A stretch of 61,775 bases of DNA from Acidobacteria bacterium Ga0077553. GTDB lineage: Bacteria > Acidobacteriota > Terriglobia > Bryobacterales > Bryobacteraceae. A program made the translations under genes and the position numbers. Shown piece by piece: positions 8,991 through 17,733 of this stretch. Where the stretch lies: NCBI GenBank assembly GCA_001464575.1, contig LNFE01000151.1, positions 1 to 61,775 on the forward strand. The letters run 5' to 3'. Positions within the stretch are counted from its first letter, which is position 1, and the number at the start of each line of letters is the position of its first letter. The notes under the pieces are model-generated. The model had not been told where the DNA came from, searched no databases, and worked only from the letters and a program-made list of their open reading frames with translations.

Positions 8991-9732
8991 TCGGCTCGAG
9001 TTGCGCGGCGGTCGCGTTGAGAATCACGATGTCGACCCGCCGGTTCTTCGCTCTTCCTTCCTCGCTTTCGTTATCCGCTAGTGGCACCGTATCCCCGTAA
9101 CCCATCACCGCCATCCGGCCCCGGTCAATCCCATACCGTTCTTCAAACAACGCCATCACCGAAATCGCCCGAGCCGCCGAGAGATCCCAGTTGCTGCGGA
9201 AGCGCGCCGTCTGAATCGGGCGGGCGTCGGTATGGCCCTCCAGGCGGATCGGGTTGGAGAGTTTCTGCAGGCTCTTCGCCACCTTCTCGATGCTCGGCAA
9301 CGCGGTCTCGTAGACGCCGTCGTCGCCCGAGGGGAAGAAACCGGCCTGCCGGAGGCTGACGACCAAACCGCGCTGGGTCATCTGCACCTGCATCGACCCG
9401 TCGCTCACTTCCTTCTTGAGTTCGGTGAGCAGCTTTTCGAGGGTTGGTTTCAGGTCAGGCTGGCTCCCGCCCGGGCCGCGCCACTGGGCGTTGCCCTTTC
9501 CCTTGTCGTCGACGGTGCCGCCGAGAATGCCCGCGATTTTAGCCACGAGCCGGTCATTCTCAAGCGCCCGCTTCACCGAATCCGACATCAGTTGCTGCCG
9601 GCCCTTGTCCGCCTGGGAACTGGCAAAGAGGACCACGAAGAAGGCAAACAGGAGCGTGATGAAGTCGGCGTAGGAGACCAGCCAGCGCTCGTGATTCTCG
9701 GGTTCTTCCGGCCGCCGGCGTCCGCTTCTCAT
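8983..9732 (-). CDS. Second MotB-type stator / OmpA-family protein
   Basis: The 249-residue product has a short cytoplasmic N-terminus, then the MotB helix YADFITLLFAFFVVLFASSQ with the ion-binding aspartate at D23. A periplasmic linker and OmpA-like domain follow, with GHTD at 166-169 and KNRRVDIVI at 229-237. It differs clearly from the plus-strand MotB in linker and tail, so it is a separate stator subfamily and not a recent duplicate. Its start overlaps the upstream motA2 stop by four bases. The ion used (proton or sodium) cannot be told from the sequence alone. Confidence 0.92.
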   Translation of the reverse strand: MRSGRRRPEEPENHERWLVSYADFITLLFAFFVVLFASSQADKGRQQLMSDSVKRALENDRLVAKIAGILGGTVDDKGKGNAQWRGPGGSQPDLKPTLEKLLTELKKEVSDGSMQVQMTQRGLVVSLRQAGFFPSGDDGVYETALPSIEKVAKSLQKLSNPIRLEGHTDARPIQTARFRSNWDLSAARAISVMALFEERYGIDRGRMAVMGYGDTVPLADNESEEGRAKNRRVDIVILNATAAQLEPKK

Positions 9733-10538
9733 GCCACCCTCTGCCGCGAATTTCGCGTAGCCGCCACTGGTTCAACGTCCAGATACGTCTCCAACTTATC
9801 CTTGATCAGTTTCGGGTTGAGACCGTCCACAATGGCTAGCACCCCTTCAATCATCATTTCGCGAGCCTCGCTTTCGAGGCGTGCCCGTGCCTTGATCTTG
9901 TTGCCGGCCGGCAAGAAGAGCAGGTTCGCCAAGGCAACGCCGTAGACCGTTGCCACGAACGAGACGGCGATGCCGTGGCCCACCCGGTCGATGTCGGCGA
10001 GGTTTTTCATGACCTGGATCAGGCCCATGACGGCGCCGATAATCCCTACGGTCGGTGAGTAGCTGCCGGCGCTCTCCCAGATCCTGGCTTCCTGCTCGGC
10101 CCGCGCCTCGCGGACCATGATTTCGAGCTCCATCATCCGGCGCAGTTCGTTGGTATCGACCCCGTCGACGGCCAGTTTCAGGGCCTTGAGGAGGAACGGA
10201 TCCTCGATCGTATCGAATTCGTCTTCGAGCGAGATCAGCCCCATGCGCCGGGCCCGGGTCGCCAGACTGACGATCTCCTCGACGATGTCCGGCTTCGAGC
10301 GCGGTGATTCGAATAGCACATCGCGCAGCCGCAGAATGCCGCCGCGCAGCGTCCGTAGCGGATAGTGGACCATCACGGCGCCCATGGTGCCGCCGAGCAC
10401 GATGAGGAGCGCGGTATGCTGCGCCACATCATGCAACGAACCGCCCTCGAGCAGCAGGCCCCCCACAATGGCCAGAAACGCGAGCAGCAAGCCGCCGAGG
10501 GTCGCCAGATCGGGCCGGAAATTTCCCTTACCTGCCAT
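9729..10538 (-). CDS. Second MotA-type stator protein
   Basis: The 269-residue, four-helix membrane protein is of MotA/PomA type. Helix one is LATLGGLLLAFLAIVGGLLLEGG and helix two LLIVLGGTMGAVMVHYPL. A cytoplasmic domain comes next, then ESAGSYSPTVGIIGAVMGLIQVM and GIAVSFVATVYGVALANLLFLP, which form the ion channel with MotB. The gene lies between flbD (11-base overlap upstream) and motB2 (four-base overlap downstream), a layout known from flagellar regulons. It is intact, unlike the plus-strand motA. Confidence 0.93.
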   Translation of the reverse strand: MAGKGNFRPDLATLGGLLLAFLAIVGGLLLEGGSLHDVAQHTALLIVLGGTMGAVMVHYPLRTLRGGILRLRDVLFESPRSKPDIVEEIVSLATRARRMGLISLEDEFDTIEDPFLLKALKLAVDGVDTNELRRMMELEIMVREARAEQEARIWESAGSYSPTVGIIGAVMGLIQVMKNLADIDRVGHGIAVSFVATVYGVALANLLFLPAGNKIKARARLESEAREMMIEGVLAIVDGLNPKLIKDKLETYLDVEPVAATRNSRQRVA

Positions 10539-10743
10539 GGGCGACCGTCAACGGCGGAACAGTCTGATTGACGCGCTGGCGGAAGGCAACAACCCGGTCG
10601 ATCACCTCCGTTGGCGTTTCGCGCACGACCACTTTCTGCCCGTTGGTCAGGCGAACGATCGTGTCCGGCATCGATTCGATCTGCTCAATCAAGTCATCGT
10701 TGAGCACCATCGGCAAACCGTTGATGCGGGTCAAAGCAATCAT
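10528..10743 (-). CDS. flbD: FlbD-family flagellar protein
   Basis: The 71-residue protein matches the small FlbD family: MIALTRINGLPMVLNDDLIE, then SMPDTIVRLTNGQKVVV and a VIDRVVAFRQ helix. FlbD proteins of this short type are commonly encoded between hook genes and motAB in flagellar operons. Their biochemical role is not well defined; they should not be confused with the sigma-54 activator of the same name in Caulobacter. Overlap with motA2 by 11 bases supports a three-gene unit flbD-motA2-motB2. Confidence 0.88.
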   Translation of the reverse strand: MIALTRINGLPMVLNDDLIEQIESMPDTIVRLTNGQKVVVRETPTEVIDRVVAFRQRVNQTVPPLTVAHGR

Positions 10744-10794
10744 TTGAGTTGGGGCCTCGTCTTGCTTTTCGGCCCGCTCAATGGATTCTTGAGG

Positions 10795-11250
10795 CTATTT
10801 CATCAGCTTCAGGATGGCTCGCAACTCGGCTTGGACTTCGCTCCAACTTTCGCGCGGGATGCCCTCTTCCATGGCAAATAGCGCGGCCTGCTGTTTCCGC
10901 GGTTTTACGGCCGGTTTCGGGGGGGGCACGGCTTTTCCGCGCTGCTCAAGCGCTTTTCGGGCACCTTCGATCGTAAACCGTTTATCGTAGAGCAACCTCT
11001 TGATTTCGAGGATGAGCTCCACTTCCTTCCGGGGATAGAGCCGCTGGTTCGTGCCGCTCTTTTTGGGCCGTAACTGAGAGAATTCGCTTTCCCAGTAGCG
11101 CAAAACGTAGGGCTTCACCCCCGCCAGCTTACTTACATCGCCGATGCGGAAGTAGAGCTTGTTGGGGATTTCCTGGGTCTCCGGAAGGATCTCGCCTTCG
11201 GGAATCGATTCTGGCCGGTTGCGCGCAGACACCTTGTGGATAGTATGCAC
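10795..11250 (-). CDS. MerR-family transcriptional regulator
   Basis: The 151-residue product has a MerR winged helix-turn-helix from about residue 32: YFRIGDVSKLAGVKPYVLRY, then RRYP-like RLYPRKEVELILEIKRLL. The N-terminal ~28 residues are extra, and a GTG at 11232 is an alternative start. The C-terminal part is basic and proline-rich followed by a short helix (VQAELRAILKLMK), with no cysteine sensor site, so it is not a metal-sensing MerR; it resembles the MlrA/HspR-like branch. It is divergent from rlmB (34 bases apart) and lies 51 bases upstream of flbD, so it could regulate the motility unit; that is inference only. Confidence 0.88.
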   Translation of the reverse strand: MHTIHKVSARNRPESIPEGEILPETQEIPNKLYFRIGDVSKLAGVKPYVLRYWESEFSQLRPKKSGTNQRLYPRKEVELILEIKRLLYDKRFTIEGARKALEQRGKAVPPPKPAVKPRKQQAALFAMEEGIPRESWSEVQAELRAILKLMK

Positions 11251-11284
11251 CCGGGGGCGGCGCGGGCGCTACCATAGGGTGTCC

Positions 11285-12004
11285 ATGCAAGTTCTCTCCG
11301 GAATCCACCCCGTCACGGAAGCCCTCCGCGCCGGTCAACCCATCGAGCGTATTCTGATTGCCAAAGGCGCCGGCGGTCCCAAGCTCCAACTGATCATCGA
11401 CCTCGCCAAGAAGGCCAAGGTGCCGCTCCGGTACGAGCCCCGCGAGGCCCTCGATCGCTCGAGCAAGGCGGCGACGCATCAAGGCGTGGTCGCCTTCACC
11501 ACCGGCCAGCGCTATGCGCAGTTCGCCGAGATTCCTGAAAAGGCACAGCTGCTGGTTCTGCTCGACGGGGTGGAAGATCCGCACAATCTCGGCGCGATTA
11601 TCCGTTCGGCCCATGCCGCCGGGGCCGACGCCGTGCTGCTGCCGGACCGCCGCGCCGCCCCCGTCACCGAAGTTGCCGCAAAGGCCGCCGCCGGGGCGCT
11701 GGCGCATATGCCGATTGTCCGCATCGGCAACGTCGCGCAGACGCTCGAAAAGCTCAAGCAGCAGGGGTATTGGATTTACGGCCTCACCGAGCGCGGCACG
11801 GAGACTTACGACAAGGTGGCCTTTCATGTGCCCACCGTAATTGTCGTGGGGGCCGAGGGCGCGGGCCTGCATGACCTGGTGGCGAAGAATTGCGATGTGC
11901 TCGTGAACATTCCGATGTACGGCAAGATCGGATCGCTGAATGTAAGTGTCGCGACCGGCATCGCTCTGTTTGAATGGCGGCGCCGTGCTGCAACCAGCCG
12001 GTAG
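11285..12004 (+). CDS. rlmB: 23S rRNA 2'-O-methyltransferase, RlmB/SpoU (TrmH) family
   Basis: The 239-residue protein has an N-terminal substrate-binding domain starting SGIHPVTEALRAG, then the SpoU knot fold. Motif 1 is in DGVEDPHNLGAIIRSA at 94-109, motif 2 VVGAEGAGL at 187-195, and motif 3 IPMYGKIGSLNVSVA at 209-223. RlmB methylates the ribose of a conserved guanosine in 23S rRNA (G2251 in E. coli). ATG 11285 is chosen because family members begin with the GIHPV block; an in-frame opening upstream overlaps the MerR gene. First gene of an eight-gene plus-strand operon. Confidence 0.93.
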   Translation: MQVLSGIHPVTEALRAGQPIERILIAKGAGGPKLQLIIDLAKKAKVPLRYEPREALDRSSKAATHQGVVAFTTGQRYAQFAEIPEKAQLLVLLDGVEDPHNLGAIIRSAHAAGADAVLLPDRRAAPVTEVAAKAAAGALAHMPIVRIGNVAQTLEKLKQQGYWIYGLTERGTETYDKVAFHVPTVIVVGAEGAGLHDLVAKNCDVLVNIPMYGKIGSLNVSVATGIALFEWRRRAATSR

Positions 12005-12022
12005 AGCGATACCATAGAAGGA

Positions 12023-13693
12023 ATGCGCCAACTCCTTGCGCTGTCCCTCGCGGTAGTTACTCTACTCGCCCCTCTTGAAGCTGCGGTTCCGGTTCGCGCC
12101 CGTAAGGCGATGGTGGTCTCTCGGGAGGCCCATGCCACGGACGCTGGTGTTTCTATTCTGCAAGCCGGCGGCAACGCCGTCGACGCGGCGATCGCGGTGG
12201 GCCTGGCGTTGGCGGTGACGCACCCTTCGGCTGGCAACCTGGGCGGCGGCGGCTTCATGCTGGTCCGGTTCGCCGATGGCCGCACTACCTTCATTGACTT
12301 TCGGGAGCGCGCCCCGGAGAAGGCGACGCGCGATATGTATCTCGACAAGGACGGCAAGCCCACGCGGGACTCGCTGCTCGGTTGGCGCGCCGCCGGGATT
12401 CCTGGCACGGTCCGCGGCTTCGAACTGGCACACAAGAAGTACGGTAAGGCGAAGTGGGCTGACCTGGTGGCTCCCGCTGTCAAGCTGGCCAAGCAAGGGT
12501 TCCCGGTGAGTTACGGCCTCGCGAATACGCTCAAGAACTCGAAGAACCTGCCGCAGTTCGCCGATTCCAGGCGCATCTTTCAACGCGACGGTAACTTCTA
12601 CGAACCGGGTGAGCGCCTGGTGCAAGCCGAACTGGGGGCGGTTCTTGAGCGGATTCAGAAGATCGGCCCGAAAGATTTTTATGAGGGCCAGACCGCGCGC
12701 AAGCTGGTGGCGGGCATGGAGAAGATGGGAGGGCTGTTCACTCTCAACGACCTCAAGAACTACGCGGCGGTGGAACGTACGCCGCTCGTGGGCAAATACC
12801 GGGGTTATGAGATTCTGACCGCTCCCCCGCCCAGTTCGGGCGGCATCGGCATCCTACAGATGCTCGGGGTTTTAGAGCAGACCAACTACGCCGCATCCGG
12901 CGCCGGCTCGGCGCAAGCGATCCACTACACAGCGGAAGCGATGCGGCGCTACTACGCCGATCGGTCGGAGCATCTCGGCGACCCGGACTTTTTCAAGGTG
13001 CCGGCCAAGCAGCTCCTCGACCCGCGGTATTTGACCCGGCTTCGTGACTCGATTGATCCGAATGCGGCGACGAACTCCGATCAGATAAAGCCCGGGAACC
13101 TGGCTCCATACGAGTCCACCGAAACTACCCATTATTCGATTGTTGATACAGCCGGCAATGCCGTCGCCGTCACCTACACCTTGAACGGCGGTTACGGATC
13201 CGGCGCCACCGCGCCCGGCTTAGGGTTCCTGCTGAACAATGAAATGGACGACTTCTCGGTCAAACCCGGGGCGCCGAATATGTACGGCGCGATTGGCGGC
13301 GAAGCGAACGCGATTCAGCCGGGCAAACGTCCGCTCAGTTCGATGAGCCCAAGCATTGTATTGAAAGACGACAAACTGGCCCTTGTGGTTGGCACTCCGG
13401 GCGGCACGCGGATTCTGACGAGCGTGATGCAAGTGATTCAGAACGTGATTGACTTCCAGATGCCGATTCAGAACGCCGTTAACTTCCCCCGGTTCCACCA
13501 TCAATGGCGGCCCGACAAGCTGTACCTCGAACCCGGCTTTTCACCGGACACTCGTCGCCTGCTTGAACAGAAAGGCCATACGCTTGAAACCGCAGCGAAC
13601 ATTTGCGAGATCTCGGCCATCCAGGTCGAAGCCAGCGGCTGGCTCGCCGGCGCGGCGGACCCCCGCGTGGAAGGCAAGGCCGCCGGATATTAA
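12023..13693 (+). CDS. ggt: Gamma-glutamyltransferase (GGT), secreted
   Basis: The 556-residue proenzyme has a signal peptide ending near APLEAAVP. The large-subunit features are AGGNAVDAAIA at 48-58 and GNLGGGGFML at 71-80. The self-cleavage site is at ETTHYSIVD, with the catalytic threonine probably T368 by analogy with the TTHYS start of the E. coli small subunit. PLSSMSPSIV at 437-446 is the oxyanion-hole motif. The enzyme transfers or hydrolyses gamma-glutamyl groups, mainly of glutathione, in the periplasm. It follows rlmB by 18 bases. Confidence 0.96.
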   Translation: MRQLLALSLAVVTLLAPLEAAVPVRARKAMVVSREAHATDAGVSILQAGGNAVDAAIAVGLALAVTHPSAGNLGGGGFMLVRFADGRTTFIDFRERAPEKATRDMYLDKDGKPTRDSLLGWRAAGIPGTVRGFELAHKKYGKAKWADLVAPAVKLAKQGFPVSYGLANTLKNSKNLPQFADSRRIFQRDGNFYEPGERLVQAELGAVLERIQKIGPKDFYEGQTARKLVAGMEKMGGLFTLNDLKNYAAVERTPLVGKYRGYEILTAPPPSSGGIGILQMLGVLEQTNYAASGAGSAQAIHYTAEAMRRYYADRSEHLGDPDFFKVPAKQLLDPRYLTRLRDSIDPNAATNSDQIKPGNLAPYESTETTHYSIVDTAGNAVAVTYTLNGGYGSGATAPGLGFLLNNEMDDFSVKPGAPNMYGAIGGEANAIQPGKRPLSSMSPSIVLKDDKLALVVGTPGGTRILTSVMQVIQNVIDFQMPIQNAVNFPRFHHQWRPDKLYLEPGFSPDTRRLLEQKGHTLETAANICEISAIQVEASGWLAGAADPRVEGKAAGY

Positions 13694-13697
13694 CCCA

Positions 13698-14528
13698 ATG
13701 AATCACGCCGTCTCCACTCACTTCTTCGTCAACCACCGGTTGAACAACGTCTGGCTCGACAAGATCTATGAAGCTGGCATTCCCGCGGTCGAAATCTTCT
13801 GCGCTAAGCAGCATCTGGATTGGCACAATAAGGCCCAGATCAATGAGCTGGCGCATTGGTTTTCCGACGCGCCGTTGAAACTGCATTCGCTGCACTCGCC
13901 GATGTTCAATGACGAGGTCTGGGGCAGGACCGGCCCTTCGTCGATCATCAACATCGCCGATCTCAACAAGGCCCGGCGCATCGCCGCCGTAGACGAAATC
14001 AAGCGGGCGTTGGAGATCGCCGACCGTATCCCGTGCCGCTATCTCGTGCAGCACCTCGGGGCGCCGGTCGATGATTTTGACGAAGCAAAATTGGATGTCG
14101 CCTTCAGTTCGCTTGAGGAGATCAGCCTATTCGCCCGCCACCGCGGCGTCGAGGTGTTGCTTGAAAACATCCCGAACGGGCTGAGTTCGGCAGAGAAGCT
14201 GAACTACTTCCTCGGGATTACCCATCTCAACCTGGGCTATTGTCTTGACGTGGGCCACGCCAATCTTATGGATGGGGTGGCTCCGACATTCGAACTGATG
14301 AAGGGCCGGATCAAATCCACGCACGTCCACGACAACAACGGCAAGGACGATAAGCACCTGTTCCCGACCCTGGCCGAAGGCGGCACCGTGAACTGGACGG
14401 AGACCATGGGCCTGCTCCGCTCCCGCGAGCATCAATACCCTTTGCTGCTCGAGCTCAAAGAGAGCCCCGACTTCCCGCAACCGCTCGAAGCCATTCAACG
14501 CATTTTTGAAAACCTGGAGAAATTGTAA
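13698..14528 (+). CDS. Sugar phosphate isomerase/epimerase-like TIM-barrel protein (AP endonuclease 2 superfamily)
   Basis: The 276-residue product fits the xylose-isomerase-like TIM barrel. Metal-ligand regions are visible at VEIFCAKQHLDWH, LHSLHSP, LLENIPNG, GYCLDVGHANL and THVHDNNGKDDKH, ending in LLLELKE. These match the E/D/H ligands of the family. Substrate is unknown: members include inosose isomerases, hydroxypyruvate isomerases and endonuclease IV-type proteins. ATG 13698 lies four bases after ggt; the gene abuts asnS with no spacer. Confidence 0.85.
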   Translation: MNHAVSTHFFVNHRLNNVWLDKIYEAGIPAVEIFCAKQHLDWHNKAQINELAHWFSDAPLKLHSLHSPMFNDEVWGRTGPSSIINIADLNKARRIAAVDEIKRALEIADRIPCRYLVQHLGAPVDDFDEAKLDVAFSSLEEISLFARHRGVEVLLENIPNGLSSAEKLNYFLGITHLNLGYCLDVGHANLMDGVAPTFELMKGRIKSTHVHDNNGKDDKHLFPTLAEGGTVNWTETMGLLRSREHQYPLLLELKESPDFPQPLEAIQRIFENLEKL

Positions 14529-15839
14529 ATGTCCCTCGCCCACGTCCGGATTGCGGACATCGCCCAGCACGACGGTCAAACCGTGACCCTTGCGGGCTGG
14601 CTCTATAACTTGCGCAAGAGCGGCAAGATCTGCTTCCCGATTTTGCGGGATGGTTCCGGCATCATTCAGTGCGTCGCGGTAAAGGCCAATCTTCCCGAAG
14701 AGACCTTTGAGGCGCTGAAGAACCTGACGCAGGAAAGCTCGGTGAAGATTACGGGCAAGGTCCGCGCGGAGCAGCGCGCCACGGGCGGCTTCGAGTTGGA
14801 CGTCGAGTCCTGCGAGGTTATTCAGCGGGTGCCGGAAGATGTGCCGTATCCTATTACGCCCAAGGATCATGGCATCGACTTCCTGATGGACCATCGGCAC
14901 CTTTGGCTGCGGTCGCGCCGCCAGTTCGCCATTGGCAAGGTTCGTCACGAAGTGATCAAGGCGACTCGCGACTATTTTGATTCAAACGGCTTCACACTGG
15001 TCGATTGCCCGATCTTCACCCCGGCGGCCTGCGAGGGGACGACGACCCTGTTCGAGGTCGATTACTTCGAAGACGAGAAGGTGTATCTCACGCAGTCGGG
15101 GCAGCTGTATAACGAAGCCAACGCCATGGCGTTCGGCAACGTTTACTGCTTTGGCCCGACTTTCCGGGCGGAAAAGTCAAAGACCCGCCGCCATCTGACG
15201 GAGTTCTGGATGGTAGAGCCGGAGATGGCTTATGCCACGCTCGAGGACGTCAAAACGTTGGCCGAAGGGCTGGTCTGCTTTATCGCGCAGCGGGTGCTGG
15301 CCAACCGCCGCGCGGAGCTGGCTATCCTCGAACGCGATGTGACGAAGCTCGAAGCGATCACCGGCCCGTTCCCGCGCATCAGCTACGATGAAGCCGTCGT
15401 CATTCTGCAGCGCAAGGGCAGCGAGATTCAATGGGGTAGCGACTTTGGCGGCACGGACGAGACCCTGCTGGCGGAGGAGTTCGACAAGCCGGTGCTCGTT
15501 GAAAAGTACCCGGCGCAGGTGAAAGCGTTCTACTTCCAGCCCGATGCGGAGCGGCCCGAACTCGCCCTAGGGGTCGATATGCTGGCGCCGGAAGGGTACG
15601 GGGAGATTATTGGCGGCGGCCAGCGGATTCACGATTACGAGTTGCTGCTGAAGCGAATTGAAGAGCATCATTTGCCGAAAGAGGCGTTTGAGTGGTACCT
15701 CGATCTACGCCGCTACGGCAGTGTCCCGCATGCCGGCTTTGGCATGGGCATTGAACGGTGTGTGGCTTGGATGTGTGGCCTCGAACACATTCGCGAAACG
15801 ATCGCCTATCCGCGCATGCTTTACCGTACGAGGCCCTAG
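14529..15839 (+). CDS. asnS: Asparaginyl-tRNA synthetase
   Basis: The 436-residue class IIb synthetase has an N-terminal OB-fold anticodon-binding domain ([20 protein letters not shown]). Motif 2 is in [20 protein letters not shown] and motif 3 in [15 protein letters not shown] near the C-terminus. The [16 protein letters not shown] block is the form seen in AsnRS; AspRS differs there. The enzyme attaches asparagine to tRNA-Asn. Having a genuine AsnRS means the organism need not rely wholly on the transamidation route. It starts one base after the previous stop. Confidence 0.93.
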   Translation: MSLAHVRIADIAQHDGQTVTLAGWLYNLRKSGKICFPILRDGSGIIQCVAVKANLPEETFEALKNLTQESSVKITGKVRAEQRATGGFELDVESCEVIQRVPEDVPYPITPKDHGIDFLMDHRHLWLRSRRQFAIGKVRHEVIKATRDYFDSNGFTLVDCPIFTPAACEGTTTLFEVDYFEDEKVYLTQSGQLYNEANAMAFGNVYCFGPTFRAEKSKTRRHLTEFWMVEPEMAYATLEDVKTLAEGLVCFIAQRVLANRRAELAILERDVTKLEAITGPFPRISYDEAVVILQRKGSEIQWGSDFGGTDETLLAEEFDKPVLVEKYPAQVKAFYFQPDAERPELALGVDMLAPEGYGEIIGGGQRIHDYELLLKRIEEHHLPKEAFEWYLDLRRYGSVPHAGFGMGIERCVAWMCGLEHIRETIAYPRMLYRTRP

Positions 15840-16756
15840 TGCATTCGAAATCCACCATCGCTATTATCGGGGCGCCGATGGACCTGGGCGCGGGGCGGCG
15901 CGGAGTTGACATGGGCCCTTCGGCGATCCGTGTCGCCGGCCTGGGCAAGCGGCTGGCCGCCCTGGGGTACACGATTGAGGATCGCGGCAATGTCGCTGTG
16001 GAGCAAGCCGAGGCGATTCCGGCCGGACCCTCTAATTCGCATCATCTGCCGGAGATCGCCGAGACCTGCGCCCGCATCGCCGAACTCGTGACGGCGACGC
16101 TCGAGCAGGGCAAGCTGCCGCTCATCCTGGGCGGCGACCATTCGATCTCGGCCGGCTCCGTGAGCGGGGTGGCCACATACTATCAGCGACGAAACGAAGC
16201 CATTGGGATCATCTGGGTGGATGCCCATGCGGATATGAATACCCCGGCCACCACTCCGAGCGGGAACGTCCACGGGATGCCGCTCGCGTCCTTGATTGGT
16301 GAGGGACCCGGCGAACTGGTGAACCTGTGCGGCTTTGCGCCGAAGGTGGATCCGCGCAACGTGGCGCTGATCGGCCTGCGCGACGTCGATTCGCTAGAGG
16401 CCCAGCATGTGAAGGCCACCGGAGTGCGGGCGTTCACGATGCGGGACATTGACGAACGCGGCATGCCGGCGGTAATGCAGGAAGCGATTGCGCTCGCTAG
16501 CGCCGGTACGGCCGGCATCCATCTCAGTTTTGACATGGACTCGATTGACCCCGACGAAGCGCCCGGCGTGGGGACGCCGGTGCGGGGCGGACTTAGCTAT
16601 CGCGAAACCCATTTGGCCATGGAGATCCTCGCGGACTCCGGCCAACTGGTGAGCCTTGAGGTCGTCGAGGTGAATCCCGTGCTCGATGTTGCTAACCGAA
16701 CGGCGGACCTGGCCGTCGAAGTAGTGACCTCGGCCTTAGGAAAGAAAATTCTGTGA
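15839..16756 (+). CDS. rocF: Arginase
   Basis: Translation is taken to start at the GTG 15839, overlapping the asnS stop by one base (TAGTG); this gives a 305-residue protein starting just before the family block IAIIGAPMDLGAGRRGVDMG. Manganese-site motifs are GGDH at 98-101, DAHAD at 128-132 and SFDMDSIDPD at 230-239, followed by VGTPVRGGLSYRE, which is the arginase rather than agmatinase pattern. It hydrolyses arginine to ornithine and urea. No urease is visible in the window. The stop overlaps ddl by four bases. Confidence 0.94.
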   Translation: MHSKSTIAIIGAPMDLGAGRRGVDMGPSAIRVAGLGKRLAALGYTIEDRGNVAVEQAEAIPAGPSNSHHLPEIAETCARIAELVTATLEQGKLPLILGGDHSISAGSVSGVATYYQRRNEAIGIIWVDAHADMNTPATTPSGNVHGMPLASLIGEGPGELVNLCGFAPKVDPRNVALIGLRDVDSLEAQHVKATGVRAFTMRDIDERGMPAVMQEAIALASAGTAGIHLSFDMDSIDPDEAPGVGTPVRGGLSYRETHLAMEILADSGQLVSLEVVEVNPVLDVANRTADLAVEVVTSALGKKIL

Positions 16757-17733
16757 AAATGCGTGTTGCAGTTCTTCAAGGCGGCCGGAGCGGCGAACAT
16801 GAGATTTCGCTGCGCTCCGCCAAGTCCGTCACGGCGGCGCTCGAGGCCAATGGCTATGAGGTGGTCCCGTACCGGATCTCGCTCGAAGGCAAGTGGAGCC
16901 CGGCTCCGCTGCTGCCCGAGCCCGGCGCCAACCCGGGGATTGATGTCGTCTTTCCCGTGCTGCATGGCACGTTTGGCGAGGACGGCACCGTGCAGGGCCT
17001 GCTGGAACTGGCCGATCTGCCCTACGTCGGGCCGGGGGTGATGGCGTCTTCGCTGGCGATGGATAAGGAGCTTCTCAAACGCGTCTGCGCCGAGCGGGGC
17101 CTGCCGGTGACGGAGTATCTGACGCAGTACCGCGGCGCGCTCGACCCCTATGCGGTCGAAGCGGTGTTCGCTTATCCGGTGTTCGTGAAACCGGCCAATC
17201 TGGGCAGCTCCGTGGGGATCTCGAAGGCGCATAACCATCCGGAGCTGGTGGCCGCGCTCGAGTTCGCCGCGCGGTACGACTGGAAGATCCTGATTGAACG
17301 AACGATTGTCGGCCGCGAGCTGGAATGCGCCGTACTGGGAAACTACGATAGCGCCCGGGCGTCGGCGCCCTGCGAGATTCTTCCCTCCCGCGAGTTCTAC
17401 GACTACGAGGACAAGTATCTGCTGGATGCGGCGAAGACGGAACTGCCCGCCGATCTCGACGCGGTCACGACCGCCGAGTTGCAACGGCTGGCCGTCGAAG
17501 CCTATCTCGCTTGCAACTGCGAAGGGATGAGCCGCGTGGACTTCCTGATGGAGGCTTCCACGGGGCGTCTCTACCTGAACGAGATCAATACCATCCCCGG
17601 CTTTACCTCGATCAGCATGTACCCGAAGATGTGGGAGCATAGCGGCGTTTCGCTCAACGCGCTGGTCGAAGAACTGATTCAACTCGCCCTCGCCCGCCAT
17701 GAGCGCAAAAAGGCAACGCAGTTTACCCGATGA
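16753..17733 (+). CDS. ddl: D-alanine--D-alanine ligase
   Basis: The 326-residue ATP-grasp enzyme opens with VAVLQGGRSGEHEISLRSA. The ATP-grasp core includes VFVKPANLGSSVGISKA and the metal-binding end LYLNEINTIPGFTSISMYP. It makes the D-Ala-D-Ala dipeptide for peptidoglycan. Start is GTG 16753 with a four-base overlap (an ATG lies two codons later). Unlike the usual murC-ddl-ftsQ context, here it sits between arginase and an S41 protease. Confidence 0.95.
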   Translation: MKMRVAVLQGGRSGEHEISLRSAKSVTAALEANGYEVVPYRISLEGKWSPAPLLPEPGANPGIDVVFPVLHGTFGEDGTVQGLLELADLPYVGPGVMASSLAMDKELLKRVCAERGLPVTEYLTQYRGALDPYAVEAVFAYPVFVKPANLGSSVGISKAHNHPELVAALEFAARYDWKILIERTIVGRELECAVLGNYDSARASAPCEILPSREFYDYEDKYLLDAAKTELPADLDAVTTAELQRLAVEAYLACNCEGMSRVDFLMEASTGRLYLNEINTIPGFTSISMYPKMWEHSGVSLNALVEELIQLALARHERKKATQFTR

